8,784 nucleotides of DNA from contig CAMDGP010000078.1 of assembly GCA_945897765.1 (NCBI GenBank), forward strand, positions 1-8,784, read 5' to 3'. The DNA is from Chitinophaga pinensis (GTDB taxonomy: Bacteria > Bacteroidota > Bacteroidia > Flavobacteriales_D > Crocinitomicaceae). Both the position numbers and the translations under genes were made by a program. The notes beneath the pieces were generated by a model. It searched no databases. It was not told the origin of the DNA and was given only the letters and a program-made list of their open reading frames with translations. This document shows, piece after piece, positions 1 to 7,248 of this stretch; the first letter of the stretch is position 1; the number at the start of each line of letters is the position of its first letter.

Positions 1-1
1 A

Positions 2-124
2 CTTGAAAGAGGATTGATTCAAAGAACCATACCTAATAAACCAACAAGTCGTTTCCAAAAATATTTTACCACCGAAAAAGGGCGAATCGTAATTTTTATA
101 TTGGAACAAAAAAGTACAATTTGA
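2..124 (+). CDS. C-terminal end of a probable winged-helix/ATP-binding regulator (5' truncated)
   Basis: An open frame enters at the left edge and ends with TGA at 122-124, leaving 40 codons. The peptide contains GLIQRTIPNKPTSRFQKY followed by TTEKGR. A pattern of this kind (hydrophobic, T-I-P-x-K-P-x-S-R-x-Q-K-Y, then TEKG) is what I associate with the C-terminal winged-helix wing of AlbA_2/RecG-like ATP-binding regulators and some Fic-type proteins, where it follows the recognition helix. The last residues (IVIFILEQKSTI) are less familiar. It runs convergently toward pyrB, with 21 bp between the two stop codons. The family call rests on motif memory alone because the N-terminal domains lie outside the window. 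That it is the end of a real gene is more certain than which gene it is. Confidence 0.5.
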   Translation, partial: LERGLIQRTIPNKPTSRFQKYFTTEKGRIVIFILEQKSTI

Positions 125-131
125 TGCAGAA

Positions 132-157
132 ATTAAACGCAATTTTCAGCGTTCAAT
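132..157. terminator. Candidate bidirectional hairpin terminator between convergent genes
   Basis: ATT-A-AACGC (132-140) and GCGTT-C-AAT (149-157) form an inverted repeat with an 8-nt loop. In minus-strand RNA the single mismatch becomes a G-U pair, so the 9-bp stem is complete; in plus-strand RNA it is an A-C mismatch. The hairpin spans the pyrB stop codon (146-148) and is followed on the minus strand by a T-rich but not uninterrupted stretch (TTTAATTTCT). Position between two convergent stops supports a terminator role; the short stem and weak U-tract argue for caution. Confidence 0.35.
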
Positions 158-1075
158 CTTCGCTGCGAGCAAATAAATTACTGCCATTCTTACTGCAACG
201 CCATTTTCAACTTGTTGTAGAATAATACTTTGCTTGGAATCTGCTACGTCACTCGTGATTTCAACCCCACGATTGATTGGACCTGGATGCATTACCACAA
301 TTTCTTTTGAAAGCGAATCCAATATTTCTTTATTCAATCCAAAAAGCATCGAATATTCTCGCAAAGATGGAAAATACTTGATGTCTTGACGTTCCAATTG
401 TATGCGCAACATATTAGCTACATCACACCATTCTAATGCTTCGATGAGGTTGTGGGAAACTTTTACACCTAATTCGTGAATGTGTTTTGGAATCAAGGTT
501 GTAGGTCCGCAAACCATAACTTCAGCGCCTAATTTTTGAAGGCAGTAAATATTTGAAAGCGCTACACGTGAATGTAAAATATCACCCACAATCACCACTT
601 TTTTTCCTTCAACGCTTCCCAGTTTCTCACGAATAGAGTAGGCATCTAGTAAAGCTTGCGTTGGATGTTCGTGCGTTCCGTCGCCCGCATTTATCACTTT
701 CGCTTTAATCTTTTTAGATAAAAACAAAGCAGCGCCTGGATTCGGATGACGCATCACCACCATATCCACTTTCATGGATAAGATATTGTTTACGGTATCA
801 ATTAATGTTTCTCCTTTTTTAACCGAACTTCCAGAGGCACTGAAATTCACAACATCTGCTGAAAGTCGCTTTTCAGCCAATTCAAAAGAAAGGCGGGTAC
901 GAGTTGAATTTTCAAAGAACACATTGGCAATCGTTATGTCGCGTAAGGAAGGAACTTTTTTAATCGGGCGATTGATTACTTCTTTAAAGCTATCCGCAGT
1001 TTTGAAAATCAATTCAATATCTTCACGCGTCAAATCTTTGATTCCGGTAAGATGATCTACACTTAAATTATTCAT
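146..1075 (-). CDS. pyrB: Aspartate carbamoyltransferase catalytic subunit
   Basis: Catalyses carbamoyl phosphate + L-aspartate to N-carbamoyl-L-aspartate, the committed step of pyrimidine synthesis, in the cytoplasm. At 309 aa it has the normal length of a catalytic chain. Visible motifs are the carbamoyl-phosphate loop FENSTRTRLSFE with STRT at 57-60, the KKGET segment with K86/K87 that in the family reaches into the neighbouring subunit's site, MRHP at 108-111, HPTQ at 137-140, HSR at 168-170, MLRIQ at 222-226 in the aspartate-binding region, and HPGPINRG at 263-270. No key residue is missing, so it should be active. Its ATG overlaps the pyrR 3' end by 8 bp in another frame, implying one transcript and translational coupling. 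No pyrI regulatory-subunit gene follows; the next gene is convergent. It may therefore work as an unregulated trimer, as in Bacillus (inference). Confidence 0.97.
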   Translation of the reverse strand: MNNLSVDHLTGIKDLTREDIELIFKTADSFKEVINRPIKKVPSLRDITIANVFFENSTRTRLSFELAEKRLSADVVNFSASGSSVKKGETLIDTVNNILSMKVDMVVMRHPNPGAALFLSKKIKAKVINAGDGTHEHPTQALLDAYSIREKLGSVEGKKVVIVGDILHSRVALSNIYCLQKLGAEVMVCGPTTLIPKHIHELGVKVSHNLIEALEWCDVANMLRIQLERQDIKYFPSLREYSMLFGLNKEILDSLSKEIVVMHPGPINRGVEITSDVADSKQSIILQQVENGVAVRMAVIYLLAAKIER

Positions 1076-1616
1076 TACTTTCTTTTGTAAACAAAACTAC
1101 TTTATCTGCTCCTTCGGTTTCTTTCCATTCGACTGAAACGCGTTCTGAAATTAAAGTGTCGATGGCTTTTCCTGTATAATCTGCTTGAATGGGTAAGTCT
1201 CTAGAGAATCTTCTGTCGATAATGACTAATAATTCAACTTTTGATGGACGACCAAATGTCAATAAGGCATCAAGTCCTGAACGAATTGTTCTTCCGGTGT
1301 AAAGAACGTCATCGATTAGTACAACTTTTTTGTTTTCTATGCTGAAATCAATGTTGGTTATGCTTGGAATGAGTGGTCGTTCACGTCGTCTGAAATCGTC
1401 GCGATAAAAGGTAATGTCGAGATTTCCGCAAGTAATTTTTTCCCCTAAGATTTCTTCTAGAATTTCTTTCAAACGTGTGACAACGTGTATTCCACGTGGT
1501 TGTAAACCAACAAGAACGGTATTCGAGAAATCGTTGTGGGATTCAATCAATTCATGGGAAAGTCGCTTCAATGTAAGTTCCAAATGTTTGGCATTGAGAA
1601 TAACTTGTTTTTCCAT
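1068..1616 (-). CDS. pyrR: PyrR, bifunctional pyr regulator / uracil phosphoribosyltransferase
   Basis: At 182 aa this is a type I phosphoribosyltransferase of the PyrR group. The PRPP-binding motif VVLIDDVLYTGRTIR lies at about 98-112; LVGLQPRG at 35-42, YRDD at 71-74, and RDLPIQADYTGK at 139-150 are also characteristic of PyrR. Known family roles are uracil + PRPP to UMP and, in Bacillus, binding a pyr mRNA leader to promote attenuation. The next gene is pyrB, overlapping by 8 bp, which is the expected partner. The ATG at 1616 is the only usable ATG, since the rest of the protein lacks methionine. There is no attenuator-like hairpin pair upstream, and a -7-type box lies only 5 nt before the start, so leader-based regulation of this transcript looks unlikely (inference). 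The enzymatic role, or binding elsewhere, may dominate. Confidence 0.95.
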   Translation of the reverse strand: MEKQVILNAKHLELTLKRLSHELIESHNDFSNTVLVGLQPRGIHVVTRLKEILEEILGEKITCGNLDITFYRDDFRRRERPLIPSITNIDFSIENKKVVLIDDVLYTGRTIRSGLDALLTFGRPSKVELLVIIDRRFSRDLPIQADYTGKAIDTLISERVSVEWKETEGADKVVLFTKESNE

Positions 1617-1621
1617 CTCAA

Positions 1622-1629
1622 CAAAGATA
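1622..1629 (-). promoter_or_regulatory. Bacteroidota -7 promoter box (TATCTTTG) for pyrRB
   Basis: On the minus strand TATCTTTG matches the Bacteroidota consensus TAnnTTTG exactly. Only five bases (TTGAG) separate it from the pyrR ATG, so transcription would begin at or beside the start codon. A good -33 TTG/TTTG is not present at 17-23 nt upstream; the nearest TTG is 25 nt away. Lying in the 106-bp gap after the pseudouridine synthase gene, it would let pyrRB be transcribed independently of ccsBA. Confidence 0.5.
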
Positions 1630-1722
1630 ATCGTTTTTAGAAAACAGGGGAGGGCAAGGAAAATTTATTTGTCGAAATAATATTCTATTTAATTAAAAGT
1701 AAAAAATATCGATTCCTCAATT

Positions 1723-2412
1723 TTATTTACCTGCCACACCTTCGAAAAATTGCCAAATAGCATCTTTCGGACAAGTCGCAACGAATTTTAAAAGTTCTTT
1801 ATTAGTTGGATGATTGAAAGCTAATTTTCGAGCATGTAAGCAAATTGAGCCATCTTCATTTGGACGTTTTGCTCCATATTTAACGTCACCTTTGATATAA
1901 CAGCCAATAGTTGCCAACTGCGCTCTAATTTGATGGTGACGACCAGTTTCTAATTGAATTTCAAGCAAGTGATACCGATCTGAAGATGCAATTAATTTAT
2001 ACTGCAATTTTGCTTCTTTCGCACCAACAACCGAGGCTTTGGAAACATAACTTTTATTTTGATTTTCATTCTTTTTGAGGTAATGAACCAATTTTCCTTC
2101 TGGATTTTCAGGCAAACTTTCAACTATCGCCCAATAAACTTTATTCGTTTCCTTGTCTCTGAATTGTGCATTTAGCCGTTCCAAACCTTTACTTGTTCGC
2201 GCAAATACAACCGCTCCACTTGTTGGTCGATCTAAACGGTGAACAACCCCACAAAATACATTTCCAGGTTTATTGTACTTTTCTTTTAAATAATCTTTTA
2301 TTTCATCAGGAAGTGTTCTATCTCCGGTTTTGTCTCCTTGTACAATATCAGATGAACGTTTGTTAATAACAATAACGTGATTGTCTTCATAGATAATTTG
2401 GTCAGCGAACAT
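1723..2412 (-). CDS. RluA-family RNA pseudouridine synthase
   Basis: Isomerises uridine to pseudouridine in rRNA or tRNA in the cytoplasm. The 229-aa protein starts with the typical β-strand IIYEDNHVIVINK (6-18), then has the catalytic motif GVVHRLDRPTSGAVVF with the nucleophilic aspartate D61, the YWAIV strand (93-97), ETGRHHQIRAQL (155-166) and a C-terminal LHARKLAFNHP (192-202). It has no N-terminal S4 RNA-binding domain, which makes it a compact member closer in layout to TruC/RluA than to RluC/RluD. The exact target uridine cannot be read from the sequence, so no symbol is given. Its ATG shares one base with the TAA of ccsBA (TAATG), with AAAGG upstream as a possible ribosome site, so translation is probably coupled to the ccsBA mRNA. 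The functional link between them is not obvious. Confidence 0.93.
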   Translation of the reverse strand: MFADQIIYEDNHVIVINKRSSDIVQGDKTGDRTLPDEIKDYLKEKYNKPGNVFCGVVHRLDRPTSGAVVFARTSKGLERLNAQFRDKETNKVYWAIVESLPENPEGKLVHYLKKNENQNKSYVSKASVVGAKEAKLQYKLIASSDRYHLLEIQLETGRHHQIRAQLATIGCYIKGDVKYGAKRPNEDGSICLHARKLAFNHPTNKELLKFVATCPKDAIWQFFEGVAGK

Positions 2413-5400
2413 TAACCTTTGAGTTTGTTTTGCTGCATTTTGTTATATTGTTTACTCCTAATCGCTGCAATTACAGTGAATATTACAAAACCTATAATTG
2501 TCCAAATCATCCAAGTTGGGAATTTCCCTAAACCATCACCTTGTGCATACGAGTGTAAGCCAACAAGCATAAAGTTCACTCCAAAGAACGTAAACAAAAT
2601 CGCTGAATAGCCCCAAAAAGAAACGACATTGAAAAAGAATTTACCTTTCAATCCTGGAATAAAACGGAAGTGAAGAATTACGGCATAAACCAAAACTGAT
2701 ACAAGTGCCCACGTTTCTTTTGGATCCCATCCCCAATAGCGTCCCCACGATTCGTTTGCCCAGATTCCACCTAGGAACGTTCCTATCGTTAGCATGAATA
2801 AACCAATTGTCATTGTCATTTCAGAAACATAAGTTAGTTCATTGATATTAATCGTGATGATTTCACCTTTCTTACTCGTTCTGAAAAGGAAAAGGAACAA
2901 GTTGAATAAACCAAGAATACAAGCCAAACCAAGGAATCCATAACTTCCTGTGATGATTGCCACGTGAATCATTAACCAATACGATTTTAATACAGGAACT
3001 AGAGGCGTTATTTCTGGATCCAATAAATTCATTTCTGAAACGAAAATCATCAAGGAGGCTAGAACAGCAGCCCCCGCAATAACAACTGCATTTTTTCTAG
3101 AAAACACAAAACCTGCAATCATCGTTACCCAAGCAATGAAAATAATAGCTTCATAACCATTACTCCATGGTGCGTGGCCAGAAATTACCCATCTAAAACC
3201 TAAACCAACTCCATGATAAATAAAGGTTATGACAATACAGAACACTAAGAATTTTCGAACCTTGTTAATTGTTTTGCTAGTCGTTGAGGTCGGATTTGTA
3301 AAAATTAAGGTAAAAAACAAAACCAACATTACTATTCCCAATAAACCGTATAATCTGTAAGAATTTTTGAAAATCTGCATTTTGTTGTAGCTGATTTCAA
3401 TTTTCACTTTCCCTTCACTTGGAACGACTGCTTTTCCAACTGTGCGCTGCATTTTGATAATTTCTTCTAAAATCGTATTTGCTTCTGAGAAATTTTTCTT
3501 TTTGGCTCCTTGGTCAACGGCGTTTAGATATTTGAAAGCGGTAATTGAAGCACTTGTGTCAGCACTCAACAATTCAGCCGACATAGGCACAAACCATTGA
3601 TTGTTCGGGTCATTTTTCTTTGGAATAATACGCATGTACTGCCACATAAAAACACCTTGAATTACCTCAAACTTCTCATTCAACTTAATTAATTTCTTAT
3701 CGAATTCTGAACGCTTGGACTCAAATTTTTGGTGTGCGATTTTGTATTCTTTTAACCATTTGAAATTACCATCTGCACCCAATAATTCACTTGCAGTAGC
3801 ATAATCTTTCAACTTCAAAGGCTCTCTCAAAACACTTGGAACTTGAACAATTTTCTCTTCCATCCAATATTGCGGATACATGTGCATACTCAATACTGTT
3901 TGCACAGCATTGTAGTTTTTGTATTTATTGTCGCGGTAAATTTTTCGCAATAATTGGTCACTTAAAGTGTGAAATGGCACCACACGTCCATCATAATCCA
4001 ATACTAATAATGATGCTAGTTTTTCTGAATGTTCTTCTGAAACAACTCTAAAAATTCCTTTCGAAGGGTGATTTTTATGCGCATTGTCTGTTGGTTCAGT
4101 CGTTTGTTCTTGCACAGCGTGATCATGTCCACTGTGGTCGTGTCCGTCGTGTTCATTGTGTTGTGCATTAGAAGAAAAACTCGCTCCAAGTAAAACAAAA
4201 ATAAGAAGTAGTTCTTTTCTTTTTTCCTTTAAGATCGCTAATCTTTGGTTTAAAAATTGGAATCGTCCAACTGGAGCAAAAAGCGATAAAATCATTGCGA
4301 TTGCCATTAATAAATAGCCAATATAGGTGATGTTTGTTCCCCACCAATCGTGGTTGACACTCAATTTTGTACCTTCTTCGTTTTCTGGAGTGGAGGGGTC
4401 GTCTAAATTATAACTCGATTGGAAAAAGCGATAACCTCTGTAATCCATTACATTATTCATAAAAACTGTTTGATTGCGCTTGTATTTCATTTCTTCGTCT
4501 AAAATAGTTAAGTCACTTTCGAAAGAAGAAGGCGATTCAGAACCTGGATATTTATCTAATCTAAAATCGCGACATTCTAATTTAAATGGCATTGGTTTTC
4601 TAATTGAACCATATTCAAGTTGGCAAGTAATTCCACCCAAATCAAAACGAACAGGGGTAGGAATTGAACTCATTCCACCTTCTAAACGAACAATTTTTGA
4701 GTTTTTTCCGTTGCTAACTTTAACTGTTAAATAGTCTGAACCTTCTTTTCTATTTCCAGAAGAAATCAATATTTTTTTTGAGTTATTAATTTTTCGCTTG
4801 AAAACAAATTGTTGGTTTCCAACTTGATAAAGTGTTTTAGTTTTGAATGTTACCCATTTGTTAGAAGGTACTTTTTGATACAATGAATCAGAAACTGGCA
4901 AACCTGATTGACGTGCTTTTTGCATTTCTGTCATTGGTAAATAACGCACAGGAAGGAAAGTTTTTATTTGAACAGAATCTCCAATAGTTCGTGCTTCAAT
5001 TCCGGGTGTTGAGATTTTTTTATTAAAAGACAGCGGAATATTTCCAACCATAAATAGGTCATTTTCACACAAGTAATTCGATTTCATCCCATCAGTTACC
5101 AATTCTAAAGCACTGGTTTTAAATTTCTTATTTATCACAAAGGTGTCAATCATCTTCGTTTGAAATTTTAAGTATTCCACAGAAATCGTTTTCGACTCCA
5201 ATTCAACATCCGTTTTGAAATAATTGTCGGTGATTACGGATAAATAATGTTTAGTTGCATCTACTTTTGAGGCGCTGGTTTTTAGATTTTCAACGTAAAT
5301 AAGTAAATACGGATCGGAAGTAAAAATAAAATCAGAAGTTGTTCCTTCGTTGATAACCATCAAGCCCTCAAAGCTAATATAACGTGTCACGCCAGCACCA

Positions 5401-5684
5401 AATAGAATTATAATAAAGGAGAGATGGAAAGTCAACATAGCAATTTTCTCGCGAACGAACATTTTGTATTTGAAAATATTAGCTATTAAATTAAGCGTTA
5501 AATAAAAAAGCAAAAGCTCAAACCAAGTTGCATTGTAAATTATGATTTTGGCACTTTGGATACCATAAAGCGATTCTATAAAAGTTGCAGCTCCAATTCC
5601 AATCAGGAATGCTATCAATGATAACGACATGCTTTTCATGGAGAAAAAAATGCCAACTATTTTTTGTAAAAATGTTTGTTTCAT
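2412..5684 (-). CDS. ccsBA: Fused cytochrome c biogenesis protein CcsBA (ResB-CcsA, system II)
   Basis: Exports haem across the inner membrane and attaches it to CXXCH apocytochromes on the periplasmic side. The N-terminal ResB/CcsB half has membrane segments near 18-37, 53-71 and 82-99, then a large periplasmic region with ResB signatures (FRLDKYPGSESPSSFESDLTI at 374-394; MDYRGYRFFQSSY at 413-425) and a segment at 452-471. A second hydrophobic stretch (491-506) ends in SSNAQ and leads into a His-rich stretch (509-522) and a periplasmic linker of about 250 aa. The CcsA half (about 776-1076) has many membrane segments and the haem-handling WWD motif (WANESWGRYWGWDPKETW, 975-992). H907, H1005 and H1044 are spaced 98 and 39 residues apart, close to the external, membrane and external haem-ligand histidines of Helicobacter CcsBA; H87 fits the first membrane ligand. 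At 1090 aa it is long for CcsBA because of the linker. No frameshift is seen. Databases may name it ccsA. Confidence 0.95.
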   Translation of the reverse strand: MKQTFLQKIVGIFFSMKSMSLSLIAFLIGIGAATFIESLYGIQSAKIIIYNATWFELLLFYLTLNLIANIFKYKMFVREKIAMLTFHLSFIIILFGAGVTRYISFEGLMVINEGTTSDFIFTSDPYLLIYVENLKTSASKVDATKHYLSVITDNYFKTDVELESKTISVEYLKFQTKMIDTFVINKKFKTSALELVTDGMKSNYLCENDLFMVGNIPLSFNKKISTPGIEARTIGDSVQIKTFLPVRYLPMTEMQKARQSGLPVSDSLYQKVPSNKWVTFKTKTLYQVGNQQFVFKRKINNSKKILISSGNRKEGSDYLTVKVSNGKNSKIVRLEGGMSSIPTPVRFDLGGITCQLEYGSIRKPMPFKLECRDFRLDKYPGSESPSSFESDLTILDEEMKYKRNQTVFMNNVMDYRGYRFFQSSYNLDDPSTPENEEGTKLSVNHDWWGTNITYIGYLLMAIAMILSLFAPVGRFQFLNQRLAILKEKRKELLLIFVLLGASFSSNAQHNEHDGHDHSGHDHAVQEQTTEPTDNAHKNHPSKGIFRVVSEEHSEKLASLLVLDYDGRVVPFHTLSDQLLRKIYRDNKYKNYNAVQTVLSMHMYPQYWMEEKIVQVPSVLREPLKLKDYATASELLGADGNFKWLKEYKIAHQKFESKRSEFDKKLIKLNEKFEVIQGVFMWQYMRIIPKKNDPNNQWFVPMSAELLSADTSASITAFKYLNAVDQGAKKKNFSEANTILEEIIKMQRTVGKAVVPSEGKVKIEISYNKMQIFKNSYRLYGLLGIVMLVLFFTLIFTNPTSTTSKTINKVRKFLVFCIVITFIYHGVGLGFRWVISGHAPWSNGYEAIIFIAWVTMIAGFVFSRKNAVVIAGAAVLASLMIFVSEMNLLDPEITPLVPVLKSYWLMIHVAIITGSYGFLGLACILGLFNLFLFLFRTSKKGEIITININELTYVSEMTMTIGLFMLTIGTFLGGIWANESWGRYWGWDPKETWALVSVLVYAVILHFRFIPGLKGKFFFNVVSFWGYSAILFTFFGVNFMLVGLHSYAQGDGLGKFPTWMIWTIIGFVIFTVIAAIRSKQYNKMQQNKLKG
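4119..4160 (-). other. Histidine-rich segment inside CcsBA
   Basis: Residues 509-522 read HNEHDGHDHSGHDH, with six histidines and four acidic residues in 14 positions, right after the hydrophobic stretch at 491-506 that ends like a Bacteroidota signal peptide (SNAQ). It would lie on the periplasmic face at the start of the linker between the ResB and CcsA parts. Such His/Asp clusters often bind transition metals; a metal- or haem-buffering role is inference. Confidence 0.7.
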
Positions 5685-5691
5685 GCGGGTG

Positions 5692-5699
5692 CAAAATTA
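5692..5699 (-). promoter_or_regulatory. Bacteroidota -7 promoter box (TAATTTTG) for ccsBA
   Basis: TAATTTTG on the minus strand matches TAnnTTTG and lies 7 nt (CACCCGC) before the ccsBA ATG. There is no Shine-Dalgarno sequence in that gap. A TTTG lies 14 nt upstream of the box and a TGTG 21 nt upstream, so the -33 element is imperfect. If used, transcription would start at or next to the ATG, giving a leaderless ccsBA-pseudouridine synthase mRNA. Confidence 0.5.
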
Positions 5700-5836
5700 A
5701 TCATTACCTTATCCAAATGACACATTTAATAGTATTTTGTTCTTATCAATTCTAAAAGTTCGGTTTCTTAACAAATAATATCAAGATTTTTTAATGCTTT
5801 CGATTTTTAATTCAAGACCAAGAGTAATATAATCAT

Positions 5837-5844
5837 TACTTTTG
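5837..5844 (+). promoter_or_regulatory. Bacteroidota -7 promoter box (TACTTTTG) for the saccharopine dehydrogenase-like gene
   Basis: TACTTTTG matches TAnnTTTG in the divergent spacer, about 54 nt before the ATG at 5899. No clear -33 TTG lies at the usual distance (only TTC at 5811-5813, with a 23-nt spacer). The predicted 5' untranslated region would be around 45-50 nt and contain the inverted repeat at 5870-5885. Confidence 0.4.
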
Positions 5845-5869
5845 GCGCGGATTTTTAGCTGTCTAAAAG

Positions 5870-5885
5870 CTTTAATTCCTTAAAG
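5870..5885. repeat. Perfect 6-bp inverted repeat CTTTAA-N4-TTAAAG upstream of the oxidoreductase gene
   Basis: CTTTAA (5870-5875), spacer TTCC, TTAAAG (5880-5885). It ends 13 nt before the start codon at 5899 and overlaps a second palindrome, AAAGCTTT (5866-5873). It could be an operator, or an RNA hairpin near the ribosome site. The AT-rich composition makes chance occurrence quite possible. Confidence 0.4.
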
Positions 5886-5898
5886 AAAAACTGTAGAA

Positions 5899-7236
5899 AT
5901 GAAAAAAATCCTTATTCTCGGCGCAGGTTTATCAGCTTCCTCTATGATTAGATATTTACTCTCCATCGCACAAGAAAATGATTGGCATTTGAAAATTGTT
6001 GACCAAGATATCGAGTTAGTTAAGCGAAAAATAAATAATCATCCCAATGCTGAAGCTTTAATTTTTAATGTTTTAGATCCGCATGAACGTCGCCCTGTTA
6101 TTGGACATGCTGATTTGGTTATTTCCATGTTACCCGCTCGTTTTCACGTCGAAGTAGCGAAAGATTGTATCGATTTATGTGTTGATTTAATCACACCTTC
6201 TTATATTTCTGCTGAAATGAGAGCTTTGGACGATGAAGCTAAAGGTGCTGGAATTGTCATCATGAATGAAATTGGTGTTGACCCCGGAATCGACCACATG
6301 AGTGCGATGAAGATTATTCATGCCATTCAAAACAAAGGTGGAAAACTCACTAGCTTTAAATCTTTTTGTGGTGGTTTGATGGCGCCCGAAAGCGATACAA
6401 ATCCTTGGCACTATAAATTCACGTGGAATCCAAGAAACGTGATTCTAGCAGGGCAGGGTGGGGCCGCTTGTTTCAAACAAAATGACGAGTATAAGTACAT
6501 TCCCTACAATCGATTGTTTGAAAGAACAGAACGTTTTTCAATTGGAACGTATGGTGAATTTGATGGATATGCGAATCGAGATTCTTTATCGTATAGAAAA
6601 ACATACGGAATTGAAGACATTCCCACAATTTATAGAGGAACTTTGCGCAGACCCAATTACTGTCAAGGTTGGGATGTATTTATTGAGTTAGGAATGACTG
6701 ATGATTCTTACAAAATGGCAAATTCGGAGGAATTAACCCCACGCTCTTTTATTAATGCATTTTTACAGTACAACCGCGATTTATCCGTTGAAGACAAACT
6801 AAAATTATTTTTACGTGAAGACCGAATGAATTTATATCCTTTGTTTGAATCCATCGGGATTTTTGAAAAGGATGAAAAATTTGGCTTTGAAAACGCAAGT
6901 CCAGCGCAATTGTTAGAGAAATTGCTGGCAGAAAAATGGAAATTAGTAGAAGGCGACAAGGATATGTTAGTGATGTATCATGAGTTTGAATATGAGCATG
7001 AAGGAAAAGAGCATAAAGTGATTTCTTCCATGATAAATATTGGAGAAGATCAAATGTACACTTCGATGTCAAACACTGTCGGCTTGCCTGTTGCGATTGC
7101 AGCAAAAATGATTTTGAAAGGCGATTTACTCGAAAAAGGAGTAACTTTACCTATTCACGCGGCGATTTATGAACCAATTTTAGAAGAGTTGGAACAATTT
7201 AATATTCGCTTTGAAGAACAAGAATTTGAACTATAA
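5899..7236 (+). CDS. Saccharopine dehydrogenase-like NAD(P)-dependent oxidoreductase
   Basis: A 445-aa soluble protein. It begins with a Rossmann fold: ILILGAGLSASSMIRYL (4-20, dinucleotide loop around G8-A13) and a second strand ending in D35 (KIVDQD), an acidic residue that often favours NAD over NADP. Next come DLVISMLPARFH (72-83) and the family block NEIGVDPGIDHMSAM (123-137), then CGGLMAPESDTNPWHYKFTW (157-176), which resembles the substrate-domain region of saccharopine reductases (glutamate-forming type). Family members interconvert saccharopine, 2-aminoadipate semialdehyde and glutamate in lysine metabolism, but some homologues act on other amino acids, so the substrate is inferred. 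The ATG at 5899 sits directly before the first Rossmann strand. It is divergent from ccsBA and is followed after 12 bp by the DUF3467 gene, probably in one transcript. No other lysine-pathway gene is present in the window. Confidence 0.88.
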   Translation: MKKILILGAGLSASSMIRYLLSIAQENDWHLKIVDQDIELVKRKINNHPNAEALIFNVLDPHERRPVIGHADLVISMLPARFHVEVAKDCIDLCVDLITPSYISAEMRALDDEAKGAGIVIMNEIGVDPGIDHMSAMKIIHAIQNKGGKLTSFKSFCGGLMAPESDTNPWHYKFTWNPRNVILAGQGGAACFKQNDEYKYIPYNRLFERTERFSIGTYGEFDGYANRDSLSYRKTYGIEDIPTIYRGTLRRPNYCQGWDVFIELGMTDDSYKMANSEELTPRSFINAFLQYNRDLSVEDKLKLFLREDRMNLYPLFESIGIFEKDEKFGFENASPAQLLEKLLAEKWKLVEGDKDMLVMYHEFEYEHEGKEHKVISSMINIGEDQMYTSMSNTVGLPVAIAAKMILKGDLLEKGVTLPIHAAIYEPILEELEQFNIRFEEQEFEL

Positions 7237-7248
7237 AAACAAAATAGA

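Noticed and set aside
774..1055. A 93-codon plus-strand frame opposite pyrB
   Set aside because: It is antisense to the carbamoyl-phosphate-binding region of pyrB, whose protein motifs are fully accounted for on the minus strand.
1665..1680. TTATTT-GTCG-AAATAA inverted repeat between the pseudouridine synthase gene and pyrR
   Set aside because: The stem is six A-T pairs in AT-rich DNA, too weak for a terminator and not recognisable as a PyrR-binding RNA.
4016..4198. A 60-codon minus-strand frame inside ccsBA
   Set aside because: It is an alternate frame of the His-rich coding stretch, giving a Thr/Met-rich peptide with no own start signal.
6752..7105. A 117-codon minus-strand frame opposite the saccharopine dehydrogenase-like gene
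   Set aside because: It lies wholly antisense to a clearly coding gene, and its product shows no recognisable motif.
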